In this document: positions 17,038 to 28,757 of the stretch, in pieces
Position numbering within the stretch: position 1 is the stretch's first letter
How the letters are laid out: every line of letters starts with the position of its first letter
NCBI GenBank assembly: GCA_937930845.1
Contig: CALHBJ010000006.1
Span: 1 to 64,000 of the forward strand
Source of the DNA: an uncultured Rhizobiaceae group bacterium
GTDB taxonomy: Bacteria; Pseudomonadota; Alphaproteobacteria; Rhizobiales; Rhizobiaceae
Reading direction: 5' to 3'
Length of the DNA stretch: 64,000 bases
Made by a program: the position numbers and the translations under genes
The notes under the pieces: model-generated
Databases searched by the model: none
What the model saw: only the letters and a program-made list of their open reading frames with translations
What the model was told of the DNA's origin: nothing

Positions 17038-17271
17038 ATGGCTGAAGTGACCAACGAATTGCTATTGGGTGTTCTCAACAACATTCAAAATCCTCTGGCT
17101 TCCCTGGAAGAGGGGCAAGGCGATGTGAAGAATGAATTGGTTGCCATTCGCCAGCATCAACACGCCTCGCAAGGCGAAATTAATGCAATTTACGGACGGC
17201 TTGGTTCGATGGAAACCAGACTGGATCGGATAGAAAAGCGACTTGATATCATTTCCGAGCCGGCGGAATAG
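17038..17271 (+). CDS. small coiled-coil protein within the nuo operon
   Basis: 77 residues from ATG 17038, preceded by TAGGAG at 17026-17031; a GTG three bases earlier is a poorer choice. The C-terminal half has a heptad-like pattern ([22 protein letters not shown]), so it probably forms a short coiled coil. No transmembrane segment or known domain. It lies between nuoE (9 bases before) and nuoF (5 bases after) and is surely co-transcribed. Function unknown. Confidence 0.7.
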   Translation: MAEVTNELLLGVLNNIQNPLASLEEGQGDVKNELVAIRQHQHASQGEINAIYGRLGSMETRLDRIEKRLDIISEPAE

Positions 17272-17276
17272 GAAAC

Positions 17277-18581
17277 ATGCTGCAAGATAAAGACAGAATT
17301 TTCACCAATATCTACGGGCTGCACGACAAGTCACTCAAGGGAGCGATGAAGCGTGGGCATTGGTCTGGAACGGCTGGGTTCATCAAAAAGGGCCGTGAAT
17401 GGGTGATCGAACAGACCAAGGCGTCGGGGCTGCGTGGCCGTGGCGGTGCCGGATTCCCAACGGGTCTGAAATGGTCGTTCATGCCGAAAGAGGTAACAGA
17501 TCGCCCGCATTATCTGGTGATCAATGCCGATGAGTCGGAGCCGGGCACATGTAAAGACCGGGACATCATGCGCCATGACCCGCATACGCTGATTGAAGGC
17601 TGTTTGCTTGCTGGTTTCGCCATGCAGGCCCATGCCTGTTACATTTACGTGCGCGGCGAATATATGCGCGAGCGTGAGGCGCTCGAAGCGGCCATCAATG
17701 AATGTTATGATGCTGGATTATTGGGTAAAAACAACAAGAACGGCTGGGATTACGACATTTACGTTCACCATGGTGCGGGCGCCTATATCTGCGGTGAAGA
17801 AACCGCATTGCTGGAATCGCTGGAAGGTAAAAAGGGCCAGCCGCGGCTGAAACCGCCATTCCCTGCGAATATGGGCCTCTATGGGTGCCCGACCACAGTC
17901 AACAATGTGGAATCGGTTGCCGTTGTGCCCACCATCCTGCGCCGTGGTCCTGACTGGTTTGCTTCCATGGGGCGTGAGAACAATCGCGGCACAAAACTAT
18001 TTTGTATTTCCGGTCATGTGGAACGTCCCTGCACCGTGGAAGAAGAAATGAGCATTCCGTTTCGCGAACTGATCGACAAGCATTGTGGTGGCGTGCGCGG
18101 TGGCTATGACAATTTGCTGGCGGTTATCCCAGGCGGGTCGTCCGTGCGCTGTGTGCCGGGCGAACAGATTATCGATACGCCAATGGATTTTGATTCCCTG
18201 TCGGCCCTGAAGTCGGGTCTGGGGACTGCGGCTGTTATTGTGATGGACAAATCCACGGATATTATCCGCGCTATTGCGCGACTGTCCGCGTTTTATAAAC
18301 ATGAAAGCTGTGGCCAGTGCACACCCTGTCGCGAAGGCACAGGGTGGATGATGCGGGTGATGGACCGCATGGTCGAGGGGCGTGCTGAAAAGCGCGAGAT
18401 CGACATGTTGTTTGAAGTGACCAAGCAAATCGAAGGGCACACAATCTGTGCTCTTGGTGACGCGGCGGCCTGGCCGGTTCAGGGGCTGATTACCCATTTC
18501 CGCCCGGTCATCGAAGCGCGTATCGACAGCTATACATATCGGTCTGATAAGGATGGCGCGGTGTTGGAGGCTGCCGAGTGA
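17277..18581 (+). CDS. nuoF: NADH-quinone oxidoreductase subunit F
   Basis: 434 residues from ATG 17277. The NADH- and FMN-binding subunit: [18 protein letters not shown] is the nucleotide-binding glycine-rich segment, [12 protein letters not shown] follows, and [12 protein letters not shown] plus a later cysteine bind the [4Fe-4S] N3 cluster. Length is normal. The stop overlaps the next start. Confidence 0.97.
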   Translation: MLQDKDRIFTNIYGLHDKSLKGAMKRGHWSGTAGFIKKGREWVIEQTKASGLRGRGGAGFPTGLKWSFMPKEVTDRPHYLVINADESEPGTCKDRDIMRHDPHTLIEGCLLAGFAMQAHACYIYVRGEYMREREALEAAINECYDAGLLGKNNKNGWDYDIYVHHGAGAYICGEETALLESLEGKKGQPRLKPPFPANMGLYGCPTTVNNVESVAVVPTILRRGPDWFASMGRENNRGTKLFCISGHVERPCTVEEEMSIPFRELIDKHCGGVRGGYDNLLAVIPGGSSVRCVPGEQIIDTPMDFDSLSALKSGLGTAAVIVMDKSTDIIRAIARLSAFYKHESCGQCTPCREGTGWMMRVMDRMVEGRAEKREIDMLFEVTKQIEGHTICALGDAAAWPVQGLITHFRPVIEARIDSYTYRSDKDGAVLEAAE

Positions 18582-18946
18582 TCCGGATTGCCCTCGCCAT
18601 TGTGAGCCTGATCTGTTTGGCGCTCAATCCGGCGTCAGCGGAAAGCCGCGATTTCAATGTGCGTGGGTCAGATGGGATGAGTTACGCGATCAGCCAGACC
18701 GTTTCCAATGATGGCATGATCGTGCTGGTCGTGAACAACCCGGCCGATACCCAAGAGCCCGGTAAGAAGGTGTTGGGTTCGTTGGTGGCTGATCTGCTTG
18801 CCAAAGAATGCGAAAGACAGGGCGGTGGTACACCCAGCACAAAGAAGGTCAGTGCCGGGACTGAAGAACAAGTGAACAGATACAAATGGAAAGGGCAATC
18901 GCGTGTGGCGTGGACCTATGTTCGTTACTGCGCGAAAGGCTCTTGA
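18578..18946 (+). CDS. secreted protein of unknown function within the nuo operon
   Basis: 122 residues from GTG 18578, overlapping the nuoF stop. A clear Sec signal peptide ([20 protein letters not shown]) predicts export to the periplasm. The mature part, about 100 residues, has cysteines in AKECERQGG and VRYCAKGS that could form a disulfide. No known domain recognised. Start-stop overlap shows translation with nuoF. Confidence 0.7.
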   Translation: MIRIALAIVSLICLALNPASAESRDFNVRGSDGMSYAISQTVSNDGMIVLVVNNPADTQEPGKKVLGSLVADLLAKECERQGGGTPSTKKVSAGTEEQVNRYKWKGQSRVAWTYVRYCAKGS

Positions 18947-18953
18947 TGTTGCG

Positions 18954-19406
18954 ATGAATTCGATCAAACCCTCCCTATCCAACCAGAATGTTTTGCCCCG
19001 TGCTTTTGCAGGCCTGATGGTTGCGCCTTTGCTTTTGCTGGGGGCCTGTACGACCACTGACGTTGCGCCATCGACTGATATTGACCCGCCAATCCCCACA
19101 TTGGCTGCCCTGAAGGTGGTTGAAGAGTTTCCAGCGGAAGGCAATTTGACGGTTAAGCGCCATCAGGCCGATGCGCAGGGACGGTTTGTGCTTTCCATTT
19201 CTCCCCTGGATGGGGTTGAGCGTGAACGGGCATTTGGTGTTGCTGAATCGGTTTATGGCCGCGTGTGCGGCCAACCGCCGGGATCGACGGTCAATGGGGT
19301 TGGTCGCACGGGCAGTCGTGCGCCATTGTTTGACATCGAGGCGACCGCCTATCTGGTGTATATGCAATGTGCAGGCGCGCCGGTTGCTCCTGTGGGCAAT
19401 GGGTAA
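18954..19406 (+). CDS. lipoprotein of unknown function within the nuo operon
   Basis: 150 residues from ATG 18954, just after the stop of the preceding gene; a longer frame from 18903 would overlap that gene without a ribosome site. The lipoprotein signal ends LLLLGAC. The mature protein has two further cysteines (GRVCGQPPG and YMQCAG) and no recognised domain. Like its upstream neighbour it is predicted to sit in the periplasm or be lipid-anchored. Confidence 0.65.
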   Translation: MNSIKPSLSNQNVLPRAFAGLMVAPLLLLGACTTTDVAPSTDIDPPIPTLAALKVVEEFPAEGNLTVKRHQADAQGRFVLSISPLDGVERERAFGVAESVYGRVCGQPPGSTVNGVGRTGSRAPLFDIEATAYLVYMQCAGAPVAPVGNG

Positions 19407-19411
19407 TCGAT

Positions 19412-19876
19412 ATGCACCTGGCTGAGCTCAACATATCGAAATGGAAAGTGGATCCGATGTCGCCGCGGGCTGCCGGATTTACCGACAATGTTGCGCGGAT
19501 CAACCAACTGGCTGAACGTTCGCCGGGCTTTGTGTGGCGTTTGCTTGATGAGCAACGTGACGATGAGGGGCGTAATGCTGTTTGCGACAGCGCTTCCACG
19601 GTGATGACGCTGTCCACCTGGGAAAGTCCGGTACATCTGGAACAATTTGTGTGGAACACGGTGCACAAGCAGATTTATAACGGGAAAGACCAGTGGTTCA
19701 GCCATATGGAAAGCCATCATCTGGTCATGTGGTGGGTTAAAGCTGGTCACCAGCCCGGACTTGTCGAGGCGCGGGAACGGCTGGACCATATGGATGCACA
19801 GGGAAACAGCGATTTCGCATTTGGCTGGGCGCATCTGCCCCATGTGAAATTGTGGCAAGAACAACGGTGTGCGTGA
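19412..19876 (+). CDS. DUF3291-family protein
   Basis: 154 residues from ATG 19412, six bases after the previous stop. The start HLAELNISKWK, the middle SPGFVWRL, the later STWESPVHLEQFVW and the C-terminal FGWAHLPH match the pattern of DUF3291, a ferredoxin-like fold related to antibiotic-biosynthesis monooxygenases (ABM). The family has no firm function. No signal peptide, so cytoplasmic. Confidence 0.75.
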   Translation: MHLAELNISKWKVDPMSPRAAGFTDNVARINQLAERSPGFVWRLLDEQRDDEGRNAVCDSASTVMTLSTWESPVHLEQFVWNTVHKQIYNGKDQWFSHMESHHLVMWWVKAGHQPGLVEARERLDHMDAQGNSDFAFGWAHLPHVKLWQEQRCA

Positions 19877-19984
19877 TGGAAAACACAGGATCTGCCCATT
19901 GCGATGCTGACCAATTCAAGGCAAGTGTTGCGGCAACATTTGATCACCAATTATTCACCTGCTCACATGTGAAGGACTAGCGAG

Positions 19985-20401
19985 ATGGAACAGTTTTCAG
20001 CATACGGGCATGCGCTTCTGGCCGTTGCGATCTATGCGGTTATTACAATGGTTTTGAACGCCGTGACCGGCATCCGAAAAGGCAATGCAAATATGGCGCC
20101 GGGTGAAGGGTATAAGGCAGATTATGATGATCCGTCTTACCGTATAGACCGCGCTTACATGAATTCGATGGAATTGATGGGCATCTATGCTGCCGTGACG
20201 TTCTCGGCCGTGCTGGCCGGGGCGAGCCCGTTCTGGACCAATGTGCTGGCATCGGCAATTTTGGTGTTCCGGGTGCTGTATACGTTCGCCTATTTCCGTA
20301 AAATCGGCGCGGGCTATGGCGGCGTGCGCACGATCCTGTTGGTGCTCAGCGCAGCGGCGATCATTTGTCTGTGCGTTTTGACCGCAGTGTCGGTGTTTTA
20401 A
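19985..20401 (+). CDS. MAPEG-family membrane protein
   Basis: 138 residues from ATG 19985, about 108 bases after the DUF3291 gene. Four membrane helices, with polar loop residues RIDRAYMNSMELMG and, near the end, FRVLYTFAYF. This is the pattern of the MAPEG family (membrane-bound eicosanoid/glutathione proteins). Bacterial members are poorly understood. Its position between nuoF and nuoG suggests co-transcription only. Confidence 0.75.
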   Translation: MEQFSAYGHALLAVAIYAVITMVLNAVTGIRKGNANMAPGEGYKADYDDPSYRIDRAYMNSMELMGIYAAVTFSAVLAGASPFWTNVLASAILVFRVLYTFAYFRKIGAGYGGVRTILLVLSAAAIICLCVLTAVSVF

Positions 20402-20440
20402 GAATCAAGATCGAGCCAATGGGCGCAGTGGAATAAAGAT

Positions 20441-22504
20441 ATGGCCAAGATTATTGTAGACGGCAAAGAGGTCGAGGTTCCCGACCATTATACACTGCTG
20501 CAGGCGGCTGAGGCGGCGGGCGCAGAGATTCCACGTTTTTGCTTCCACGAACGTTTGTCCATTGCCGGCAATTGCCGCATGTGCCTGGTGGAAGCCAAGG
20601 GTGGCCCGCCCAAGCCTGTTGCCTCCTGTGCCATGGGGGTGCGCGATATGCGCCCCGGGCCGAACGGGGAACCGCCGGAGATTTTTACCAACACGCCAAT
20701 GGTTAAAAAGGCGCGTGAAGGGGTGATGGAATTTTTGCTCATCAACCATCCGCTGGATTGCCCTATTTGCGATCAGGGTGGGGAATGCGATTTGCAGGAC
20801 CAGGCCGTTGCCTTTGGCATGGATGCATCGCGGTATCAGGAAAACAAGCGCGCGGTTGAAGACAAATATATCGGGCCGTTGGTGAAAACCATTATGACGC
20901 GGTGCATTCACTGCACCCGTTGTGTGCGCTTCACGACAGAAGTTGCCGGAATTTCCGAACTTGGACTTTTAGGCCGTGGCGAAGATGCGGAAATTACAAC
21001 CGCTCTGGAACAGGCCATGACATCGGAATTGCAGGGCAATGTGATTGATCTGTGCCCGGTGGGTGCGCTGACCTCGAAACCCTATGCGTTTCAGGCCCGA
21101 CCATGGGAATTGACCAAGACGGAAACCATTGATGTGATGGATGCGCTGGGTTCGGCTATTCGCGTGGACACACGCGGATCGGAAGTCATGCGTATTATGC
21201 CGCGTATTAATGAGCAGGTGAACGAGGAATGGATTTCGGACAAGACCCGGTTCATTTGGGATGGGTTGAAAACCCAGCGCCTCGACCGGCCTTATGTGCG
21301 CAAGAATGGCAAGTTGACTGCTGCATCGTGGGACGAAGCGTTTGCTGCCATTGCCGATAAGGTTGCGGCCAGTTCTGCTGAAAAAATCGGCGCGATCGCC
21401 GGAGACCTTTGTTCTGTCGAAGACATGTTTGCAATGCGCGAATTGATGGGTGCGCTTGGCTCCAACAATATGGATTGCCGCCCGGAAGGTTCAACGCTCG
21501 ATCCGGCATTGGGCCGTGCGAGCTATATTTTCAATTCCACCATCGAAGGCATTGAAGACGCCGATGCATTGATGCTGGTGGGCACTAACCCGCGCAAGGA
21601 AGCTGCTGTATTGAACAGCCGCATTCGCAAGCGGTGGCGCACTGGAGAATTGACCATTGGCATGGTCGGCGAACAGCCTGATCTGACATATGATTATGCT
21701 CATGCTGGCGCTGGGCCTGACAGCCTTGCGGGCCTTGATCGCAAGTCCGCGAAAGCCAAACGCCCCATGTATATTATTGGTGAAGCGGTTGCGAACCGCA
21801 AAGACGGCGCAACCGTGTTGCAGAAAATTGCCGACATGGCGATGCGCAACGGAGTTGTTGGTGACGGGTGGAATGGCTTTAACATTCTGCACACTGCTGC
21901 CGCGCGTGTGGGTGGGCTTGATCTTGGGTTTGTTCCCGGTGAGGAAGGAATGGACACTGGCAGAATGCTGGAAGAGGCGGAGGTTCTGTTCCTGCTGGGT
22001 GCTGACGAACTCGACATGATGAGACGCCGATCGGGCTTTACCGTTTATATTGGCAGCCACGGGGACGTGGGTGCCCATCATGCAGATGTTATCCTGCCTG
22101 CTGCTGCCTATACGGAAAAATCCGGAACCTGGGTCAATACGGAAGGCCGCGTTCAGCTTGGCCTGCGGGCAGGTTTTGCACCGGGCGAAGCACGTGAGGA
22201 CTGGGCAGTGCTGCGCGCGTTGTCTGATGTGCTTGGCCACAGATTGCCATTTGATTCCCTGCAGCAATTGCGCAATCAGCTTTATGCCGCGCATCCACAT
22301 TTTGCTGATTTTGATGAGATCGCGCCCGGCGATGCATCTGGGATTGCCGCTCTTGCCGCGCGCAAGGGGGGACGTTTGTCGTCAACTCCGTTCACGTCTG
22401 CGGTGGATGATTTTTATCAAACCAATCCGATTGCCCGTTCGTCGGCGGTCATGGCCGAATGTTCTGCCCGTGCGGCGGGCACTGTGGCTCAAGCGGCGGA
22501 GTAG
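20441..22504 (+). CDS. nuoG: NADH-quinone oxidoreductase subunit G
   Basis: 687 residues from ATG 20441. The 75 kDa subunit with several iron-sulfur centres: the [2Fe-2S] ferredoxin domain ([15 protein letters not shown] and ASCAMG), the His-Cys ligated N5 ([19 protein letters not shown]), and a [4Fe-4S] set ([12 protein letters not shown], later CPVGAL). The C-terminal two-thirds is the molybdopterin-oxidoreductase-like domain without cofactor function. Length fits the alphaproteobacterial/mitochondrial form. Confidence 0.97.
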   Translation: MAKIIVDGKEVEVPDHYTLLQAAEAAGAEIPRFCFHERLSIAGNCRMCLVEAKGGPPKPVASCAMGVRDMRPGPNGEPPEIFTNTPMVKKAREGVMEFLLINHPLDCPICDQGGECDLQDQAVAFGMDASRYQENKRAVEDKYIGPLVKTIMTRCIHCTRCVRFTTEVAGISELGLLGRGEDAEITTALEQAMTSELQGNVIDLCPVGALTSKPYAFQARPWELTKTETIDVMDALGSAIRVDTRGSEVMRIMPRINEQVNEEWISDKTRFIWDGLKTQRLDRPYVRKNGKLTAASWDEAFAAIADKVAASSAEKIGAIAGDLCSVEDMFAMRELMGALGSNNMDCRPEGSTLDPALGRASYIFNSTIEGIEDADALMLVGTNPRKEAAVLNSRIRKRWRTGELTIGMVGEQPDLTYDYAHAGAGPDSLAGLDRKSAKAKRPMYIIGEAVANRKDGATVLQKIADMAMRNGVVGDGWNGFNILHTAAARVGGLDLGFVPGEEGMDTGRMLEEAEVLFLLGADELDMMRRRSGFTVYIGSHGDVGAHHADVILPAAAYTEKSGTWVNTEGRVQLGLRAGFAPGEAREDWAVLRALSDVLGHRLPFDSLQQLRNQLYAAHPHFADFDEIAPGDASGIAALAARKGGRLSSTPFTSAVDDFYQTNPIARSSAVMAECSARAAGTVAQAAE

Positions 22505-22509
22505 GGAAT

Positions 22510-23556
22510 ATGGAACCAACATTTTTCGAAACCTACATTGTGCCTCCGCTTTGGATGCTGGGGCAAAGCGTTTTGCTGCTGGTGTTGCTGCTGGTAACCG
22601 TTGCTTACATTTTGTATGCGGACCGCAAGATTTTTGCTGCTGTGCAAATGCGTCGTGGCCCAAACGTTGTGGGCCCATGGGGATTGCTGCAATCTTTTGC
22701 GGACCTGCTGAAATTCGTCATCAAAGAGCCGATCATTCCAGCTTCCGCCAACAAGGGTGTCTTTCTGCTTGCACCATTGGTGGCGGGTGTGTTGGCACTT
22801 TCTGCCTGGGCGGTGATCCCGGTTGCTGATGGATGGTCGGTTGCTGATCCGAACCTGGGGTTGCTGTTTGTCTTCGCCATATCGTCGCTGGAAGTCTACG
22901 GCATCATCATGGGTGGGTGGGCTTCGAATTCCAAATACCCTTTTCTGGCCTCGCTTCGCTCGGCGGCGCAGATGGTTTCCTATGAAGTTTCCATTGGTTT
23001 TGTGATCATAACAGTTCTGTTGTGCGTGGGATCACTGAACCTGACCGAGGTTGTCTACGCGCAAAAAGATGGCCTGGGCACAATGCTTGGTGCGCCAAAT
23101 TCGTTCCTCGACTGGCATTGGCTGGCGTTGTTCCCGATGTTCATCATCTTCTTCATTTCAGCAATTGCTGAAACGAACCGTCCGCCCTTCGATCTGCCCG
23201 AGGCGGAATCGGAACTTGTGGCCGGTCATATGGTTGAATATTCATCCACGCCGTTCCTGCTGTTCTTCCTGGGCGAGTTTGTGGCGATTACGCTGATGTG
23301 CGCGCTCACCACATTGCTGTTCCTTGGTGGCTGGTTGCCTCCGGTGGATATCGCGCCGTTCAATTGGGTGCCGGGTATTGTGTGGTTTGTGTTGAAGGGC
23401 ATGTTCGTCTTCTTCTGCATGGCGATGGTTCGTTCCATCGTGCCCCGTTATCGTTATGATCAGTTGATGCGTCTGGGCTGGAAAGTGTTCCTCCCGATCT
23501 CGCTGTTTATGGTCTTTCTCACAGCTTTCGTGCTGCAATTCATGGGGTGGGCATAA
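22510..23556 (+). CDS. nuoH: NADH-quinone oxidoreductase subunit H
   Basis: 348 residues from ATG 22510; the longer frame from 22459 would run into nuoG. Eight membrane helices. Signatures [22 protein letters not shown] and [20 protein letters not shown] identify the subunit that forms the floor of the quinone pocket and links the redox and pumping arms. Confidence 0.97.
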   Translation: MEPTFFETYIVPPLWMLGQSVLLLVLLLVTVAYILYADRKIFAAVQMRRGPNVVGPWGLLQSFADLLKFVIKEPIIPASANKGVFLLAPLVAGVLALSAWAVIPVADGWSVADPNLGLLFVFAISSLEVYGIIMGGWASNSKYPFLASLRSAAQMVSYEVSIGFVIITVLLCVGSLNLTEVVYAQKDGLGTMLGAPNSFLDWHWLALFPMFIIFFISAIAETNRPPFDLPEAESELVAGHMVEYSSTPFLLFFLGEFVAITLMCALTTLLFLGGWLPPVDIAPFNWVPGIVWFVLKGMFVFFCMAMVRSIVPRYRYDQLMRLGWKVFLPISLFMVFLTAFVLQFMGWA

Positions 23557-23558
23557 TT

Positions 23559-24050
23559 ATGGGTTCTCTCGCGCAAGCTGGAAAGTCACTGTTCCTGCTG
23601 GAATTCATCAAGGCATTTGGCCTGGGGATGAAATATTTCTTCGCGCCCAAGGCGACGATCAATTACCCTTATGAAAAAGGGCATGTGTCAGCGCGTTTTC
23701 GCGGCGAACATGCTTTGCGGCGCTATCCCAACGGCGAAGAGCGGTGCATTGCGTGTAAGTTGTGCGAAGCCATCTGCCCGGCACAGGCGATCACGATTGA
23801 AGCAGGACCGCGCCGCAATGACGGCACACGCCGTACCGTTCGCTATGACATCGACATGGTCAAATGCATCTATTGCGGTTTCTGTCAGGAAGCCTGCCCT
23901 GTGGATGCGATTGTGGAAGGGCCGAATTTCGAATTCGCCACTGAAACCCGCGAAGAACTTTATTACGACAAAGAAAAACTGTTGGAAAACGGTGCACGAT
24001 GGGAACGTGAACTGGCGCGCAATATAGCGATTGATGCGCCATATCGTTAA
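23559..24050 (+). CDS. nuoI: NADH-quinone oxidoreductase subunit I
   Basis: 163 residues from ATG 23559. An ATG at 23547 inside nuoH is possible, but the later start gives the usual length. Two [4Fe-4S] motifs, [12 protein letters not shown] and [12 protein letters not shown], bind N6a and N6b. Peripheral-arm subunit next to the membrane. A gap of 211 bases without a clear gene follows. Confidence 0.96.
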   Translation: MGSLAQAGKSLFLLEFIKAFGLGMKYFFAPKATINYPYEKGHVSARFRGEHALRRYPNGEERCIACKLCEAICPAQAITIEAGPRRNDGTRRTVRYDIDMVKCIYCGFCQEACPVDAIVEGPNFEFATETREELYYDKEKLLENGARWERELARNIAIDAPYR

Positions 24051-24261
24051 GTGTTGAAACCGGCTCGTCAATTTGGGCCTGAATGAACTGTTAAGGCCAT
24101 GGACGGGCTGAAACGGAAGCGCTATGAGGGCGCAATGTCGCAGGCGGCGGTCCGCATTGGCCACCGTGAGATAAGGATGCCGTAAGGCAGGTAACCAAGG
24201 GGGCAAGTGGCGTCACAAGCGATGCCCAACCCCGCAAAACCGAAGGAAAGCGCACTCCACC

Positions 24262-24876
24262 ATGGGCGTTGTCGCTGTATTTTTCTATCTGTTTGCCAGC
24301 ATCACGGTGGCGTCGGCTTTCATGGTTATTGCTTCGCGCAATCCCGTGCATTCCGTGCTGTTCCTGATCCTTGCGTTTTTCAATGCAGCTGGTCTGTTCA
24401 TGCTCACCGGCGCAGAATTTCTCGCGCTGATTTTGATCGTGGTCTATGTGGGCGCGGTAGCGGTGTTGTTCCTGTTTGTGGTGATGATGCTGGACGTGGA
24501 TTTCGCCGAACTGCGCCAGGGGTTCCTGCAATATTTGCCCATTGGCGGCATTATCGGACTGGTGCTTTTGATCGAGCTTGTGCTGGTGTTGGGCGGTCTT
24601 TCAATCTCGCCGGAAGCTGCCTCAACGGCTGTGCAACCAATTCCAGATTTGGCTGAAACGTCGAATATCAAAGCCATCGGCGATCTGCTGTACACCCGCT
24701 ATATTTTCTTCTTCCAGCTGGCCGGGCTTGTTCTGCTTGTGGCGATGATTGGCGCGATTGTGCTGACTTTGAGCCACCGCCCCAATGTGCGCCGTCAGGA
24801 CATATCTGTACAGGTGGCGCGGGACCCGAAAGAGGCGGTTGTCATGCACAATGTCAAACCAGGGGAGGGCATCTAG
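24262..24876 (+). CDS. nuoJ: NADH-quinone oxidoreductase subunit J
   Basis: 204 residues from ATG 24262. Five membrane helices, the region [22 protein letters not shown] and [21 protein letters not shown] being characteristic of NuoJ (mitochondrial ND6). It forms part of the proton path near the quinone site. GAAGGAAAG upstream is the likely ribosome site. Confidence 0.95.
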   Translation: MGVVAVFFYLFASITVASAFMVIASRNPVHSVLFLILAFFNAAGLFMLTGAEFLALILIVVYVGAVAVLFLFVVMMLDVDFAELRQGFLQYLPIGGIIGLVLLIELVLVLGGLSISPEAASTAVQPIPDLAETSNIKAIGDLLYTRYIFFFQLAGLVLLVAMIGAIVLTLSHRPNVRRQDISVQVARDPKEAVVMHNVKPGEGI

Positions 24877-24880
24877 GTCC

Positions 24881-25189
24881 ATGGAAATCGGTCTTTCCCA
24901 TTATCTAACAGTCGGTGCGATTCTTTTTACGCTGGGCGTTTTCGGAATTTTTCTGAACCGCAAAAATGTCATCGTCATCTTGATGTCGATTGAACTTATC
25001 CTGTTGGCCGTCAATTTGAATTTCCTCGCATTTGCCCAGGCTAATGGCGACATGATGGGGCAGATATTTGCCCTTCTCGTGTTGACGGTTGCTGCGGCTG
25101 AGGCGGCGATTGGCCTGGCCATCCTTGTTGTATTCTTCCGAAATCGCGGTTCCATCGCGGTTGAAGATCTCAATGTGATGAAAGGGTAA
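24881..25189 (+). CDS. nuoK: NADH-quinone oxidoreductase subunit K
   Basis: 102 residues from ATG 24881, 4 bases after nuoJ; the longer frame from 24785 would overlap nuoJ. Three membrane helices with the conserved buried glutamates of the proton path ([11 protein letters not shown] and AEAAIGLAI). This is the ND4L homologue, of normal length. Confidence 0.96.
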   Translation: MEIGLSHYLTVGAILFTLGVFGIFLNRKNVIVILMSIELILLAVNLNFLAFAQANGDMMGQIFALLVLTVAAAEAAIGLAILVVFFRNRGSIAVEDLNVMKG

Positions 25190-25215
25190 GGCGCTTAATA
25201 CAGCGGCAGTTTATT

Positions 25216-27228
25216 ATGCTTCATCTCATCGTCTTTCTTCCCCTTGCGGGTTTCCTGATCGCTGGCCTTTTTGGCTCGCAGATTGGCCACAAAGCCAGCG
25301 AGGTTCTCACCTCTTCTTTGATGGTGGTTGCGGCTTTGCTCAGCTGGGCCGTGTTTTTCGGCTTTTGGCTGGGCGACACACAGGCGTTTACCGTTGAAGT
25401 GGCGCGCTGGATCAATGTGGGCAATTTCGCCGTCGACTGGGCGTTCCGTGTTGATACGCTGACCGCGGTCATGCTGGTTGTGGTGAACTCCGTATCGGCG
25501 CTCGTGCACATCTATTCCATCGGCTACATGCACCACGATGAACACCGCTCGCGCTTCTTTGCGTATTTGTCGTTGTTTACATTTGCCATGTTGATGCTGG
25601 TAACATCTGACAATCTCATCCAGATGTTTTTTGGCTGGGAAGGCGTGGGGCTGGCCTCTTATCTGCTCATTGGTTTCTGGTTCAAGAAACCCTCTGCAAA
25701 TGCGGCGGCCATGAAGGCGTTTATCGTCAACCGGGTGGGCGATTTCGGTTTTGCGCTGGGCATATTCGGAGTGTTCGTATTTTTTGACAGCGTCAATTTT
25801 GATGTGATTTTTGCCAATGCCGCGAGCCTTGATCTCACTTCGGCTGCGGGCACTGACGCTGCTTCATTCCAGTTTTTGGGATATGCGCTGGACAAACAAT
25901 CCTTCCTGACCGTTATCTGCCTGTTGTTGTTTATGGGGGCGATGGGCAAGTCGGCTCAATTTTTGCTGCACACCTGGTTGCCGGATGCGATGGAAGGGCC
26001 AACGCCTGTTTCTGCCTTGATCCACGCGGCCACCATGGTGACTGCCGGTGTGTTTCTGGTTGCCCGCATGTCTCCGTTGTTTGAATTGTCGACCACGGCA
26101 CTGACCTTTGTGACGCTGGTTGGCGGCACAACTGCGTTTTTTGCCGCAACCGTTGGTCTGGTTCAAAACGACATCAAGCGGGTTATTGCTTATTCGACCT
26201 GTTCCCAGCTTGGCTACATGTTTGCAGCACTTGGCGTGGGTGCCTATGGCGCAGGGATTTTCCATCTGTTTACCCATGCTTTCTTCAAGGCGCTTTTGTT
26301 CCTTGGCGCGGGCGCGGTTATTCATGCGGTTTCCAATGAGCAGGACATGCGCCGCATGGGTGGATTGCGTAAGCACATCCCACGCACCTATTGGATGATG
26401 ATCATCGGCACTGTCGCACTCACCGGTCTGGGCATTCCCGGCACTGTTATTGGCACGGCTGGATTCTTCTCCAAGGATGCGATCATAGAGAGCCTTTACG
26501 TGGGGCAAAATGCTTTTGCCGGATATGCGTTTTGGATGACTGTGATCGCTGCGTTGTTCACGAGCTTTTATTCCTGGCGTCTCATTTTCCTTACCTTCCA
26601 TGGCAAACCACGCGCGTCTGCGGATGTGATGAGTCATGTGCATGAGAGCCCCAATGTCATGCTTGTCCCGCTCTATCTTCTGGCGGTGGGTGCATTGATT
26701 GCCGGGTTGGTGTTCCACACCAATTTCATCGGGTCGCATCACGAAGTGGGCAATATTGACCCCCATTATCTTGAGTTCTGGGATCAGTCGCTTTTCCTGG
26801 GAGCAGATAATAAAATTCTTGAGCAGTTCCATGAAGTGCCCAAACTGGTGAAATGGTCGCCCTTCATCATGATGGTGCTTGGATTTGTCCTTGCCTACAT
26901 TTTCTATATCCGCACGCCATCGCTGCCCGGCGAGTTGGCGAAGCAGCACCAGGGTCTGTACAAGTTCCTGCTGAACAAGTGGTATTTCGACGAATTGTAC
27001 CATTATGTGTTCATCGTGCCCGCCATGTGGCTGGGCAAACTGTTCTGGAAACAGGGCGATGGGCGCATTATTGACGGGTTCGGCCCGAACGGCGTGTCCG
27101 CGCGCGTTCTCGATATTACACGCGGCGTTGTGCGCCTGCAGTCGGGATATTTGTACCACTATGCCTTCGTGATGCTGATCGGCGTTGCGGCCTTGATTAC
27201 CTACATGATGTTCACGGGAGCGAGCTGA
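25216..27228 (+). CDS. nuoL: NADH-quinone oxidoreductase subunit L
   Basis: 670 residues from ATG 25216. The largest antiporter-like proton-pumping subunit: about 14 core helices, with the conserved [17 protein letters not shown] and [22 protein letters not shown]. The long C-terminal lateral helix and final anchor (from about 560) span the membrane arm. Confidence 0.97.
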   Translation: MLHLIVFLPLAGFLIAGLFGSQIGHKASEVLTSSLMVVAALLSWAVFFGFWLGDTQAFTVEVARWINVGNFAVDWAFRVDTLTAVMLVVVNSVSALVHIYSIGYMHHDEHRSRFFAYLSLFTFAMLMLVTSDNLIQMFFGWEGVGLASYLLIGFWFKKPSANAAAMKAFIVNRVGDFGFALGIFGVFVFFDSVNFDVIFANAASLDLTSAAGTDAASFQFLGYALDKQSFLTVICLLLFMGAMGKSAQFLLHTWLPDAMEGPTPVSALIHAATMVTAGVFLVARMSPLFELSTTALTFVTLVGGTTAFFAATVGLVQNDIKRVIAYSTCSQLGYMFAALGVGAYGAGIFHLFTHAFFKALLFLGAGAVIHAVSNEQDMRRMGGLRKHIPRTYWMMIIGTVALTGLGIPGTVIGTAGFFSKDAIIESLYVGQNAFAGYAFWMTVIAALFTSFYSWRLIFLTFHGKPRASADVMSHVHESPNVMLVPLYLLAVGALIAGLVFHTNFIGSHHEVGNIDPHYLEFWDQSLFLGADNKILEQFHEVPKLVKWSPFIMMVLGFVLAYIFYIRTPSLPGELAKQHQGLYKFLLNKWYFDELYHYVFIVPAMWLGKLFWKQGDGRIIDGFGPNGVSARVLDITRGVVRLQSGYLYHYAFVMLIGVAALITYMMFTGAS

Positions 27229-27231
27229 GCC

Positions 27232-28740
27232 GTGTCCAATCTGCCTATTCTTTCGATTGTTACTTTTCTGCCGCTGTTTGGCGCGCTGATCACCTTCCTC
27301 ATCTGGGAAGACAGCGAAGTGGCGCGCCGCAATGTGCGCTATGTGGCGCTGTTCACAACGGTGATCACTTTTATCGTGTCGCTGGGCATCTGGGTCAATT
27401 TTGACAACAGCCAGTCCGGCTTCCAGATGGTTGAGAAAGTGGAGTGGATCCGCGAAGGCGGCATCTCTTACCACATGGGTGTGGATGGCATTTCCATGCT
27501 GTTCATCATCCTCACCACATTCCTGATGCCGTTTTGTATTCTGGCAAGCTGGGAAAGCGTGACCAACCGGCTGCGTGAATACATGATCGCGTTCCTCATT
27601 CTGGAAACGTTGATGATTGGCGTGTTTGCTGCGCTCGACATTGTGCTGTTCTACGTGTTCTTCGAAGCGGGCCTCATTCCGATGTTCCTGATCATCGGTG
27701 TTTGGGGCGGTGCGCGGCGTGTGTATGCCAGTTTGAAATTCTTCCTCTACACATTGCTTGGTTCCGTGCTGATGCTGTTGGCGATCATGGCGATGTATTG
27801 GCATTCCGGCACGACGGATATTCCCACATTGCTGGCCCATGAGTTTTCCGCTGACATGCAGTTCTGGCTGTGGCTGGCCTTCTTTGCATCCTTTGCTGTG
27901 AAAATGCCCATGTGGCCGGTGCATACCTGGCTGCCGGATGCCCATGTGGAAGCGCCGACCGCTGGGTCTGTCATTCTGGCGGGCATTTTGCTGAAGATGG
28001 GCGGATACGGGTTCCTGAGATTTTCGCTGCCCATGTTCCCGCTTGCCAGTGCAGATATGCAGAATTTCGTTTTCGTGCTGTCGGTGATCGCGATTGTTTA
28101 TACTTCGCTGGTCGCGCTGATGCAGGAAGATATCAAGAAGCTGATTGCCTATTCCTCGGTGGCGCATATGGGCTACGTGACCATGGGAATTTTCGCTGCC
28201 AATGCCCAGGGCGTGCAAGGCGCGATTTTCCAGATGCTGGCCCACGGCCTCGTATCCGGCGCTTTGTTCCTGTGCGTGGGGGTCGTTTATGACCGCATGC
28301 ATACGCGGGACATTGCGGCCTATGGTGGGCTGGTGAACAACATGCCCAAATATGCGGTGGCGTTTTTGATTTTCACCATGGCCAATGTGGGCCTGCCGGG
28401 GACCGCAGGATTTGTGGGCGAGTTTCTGACTTTGCTTGGCGCATTTCAGGCCAATACATGGGTGGCGCTGGTCGCCACTTTGGGCGTGATCCTGTCTGCG
28501 GCCTATGCGTTGTGGCTGTATCGCCGCGTGGTTTTTGGTGCGCTGGACAAAGAGGCATTGAAATCAATGCTTGATCTGAATACGCGGGAGAAATGCATTT
28601 TGTATCCGCTGGTATTCTTTGTGATTTTGTATGGTGTCTATCCAGGACCGATCTTTGACGTGACGCAGGCATCGGTTGATGCGCTGCTGGTTGACTACAA
28701 TTCGTCCATCGCCAAATCCGTTGCAGCGGCCGGTCAGTAG
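27232..28740 (+). CDS. nuoM: NADH-quinone oxidoreductase subunit M
   Basis: 502 residues from GTG 27232, 3 bases after nuoL. Antiporter-like pumping subunit: the acidic [38 protein letters not shown], and [15 protein letters not shown] carry the key charged and lysine residues of the proton channel. Length is normal. Confidence 0.97.
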   Translation: MSNLPILSIVTFLPLFGALITFLIWEDSEVARRNVRYVALFTTVITFIVSLGIWVNFDNSQSGFQMVEKVEWIREGGISYHMGVDGISMLFIILTTFLMPFCILASWESVTNRLREYMIAFLILETLMIGVFAALDIVLFYVFFEAGLIPMFLIIGVWGGARRVYASLKFFLYTLLGSVLMLLAIMAMYWHSGTTDIPTLLAHEFSADMQFWLWLAFFASFAVKMPMWPVHTWLPDAHVEAPTAGSVILAGILLKMGGYGFLRFSLPMFPLASADMQNFVFVLSVIAIVYTSLVALMQEDIKKLIAYSSVAHMGYVTMGIFAANAQGVQGAIFQMLAHGLVSGALFLCVGVVYDRMHTRDIAAYGGLVNNMPKYAVAFLIFTMANVGLPGTAGFVGEFLTLLGAFQANTWVALVATLGVILSAAYALWLYRRVVFGALDKEALKSMLDLNTREKCILYPLVFFVILYGVYPGPIFDVTQASVDALLVDYNSSIAKSVAAAGQ

Positions 28741-28757
28741 GCGGGAAGGACAAGGAT

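Noticed and set aside
24099..24185. 28-codon frame in the nuoI-nuoJ gap (MDGLKRKRYEG...)
   Set aside because: AAGG lies just before its ATG, but the frame is short, basic and without a known match; not enough to call a gene.
25864..28302. Long minus-strand frame (812 codons) opposite nuoL/nuoM
   Set aside because: It is the antisense shadow of two certain membrane-protein genes. His/Gln/Arg-rich composition and lack of any domain show it is not real.
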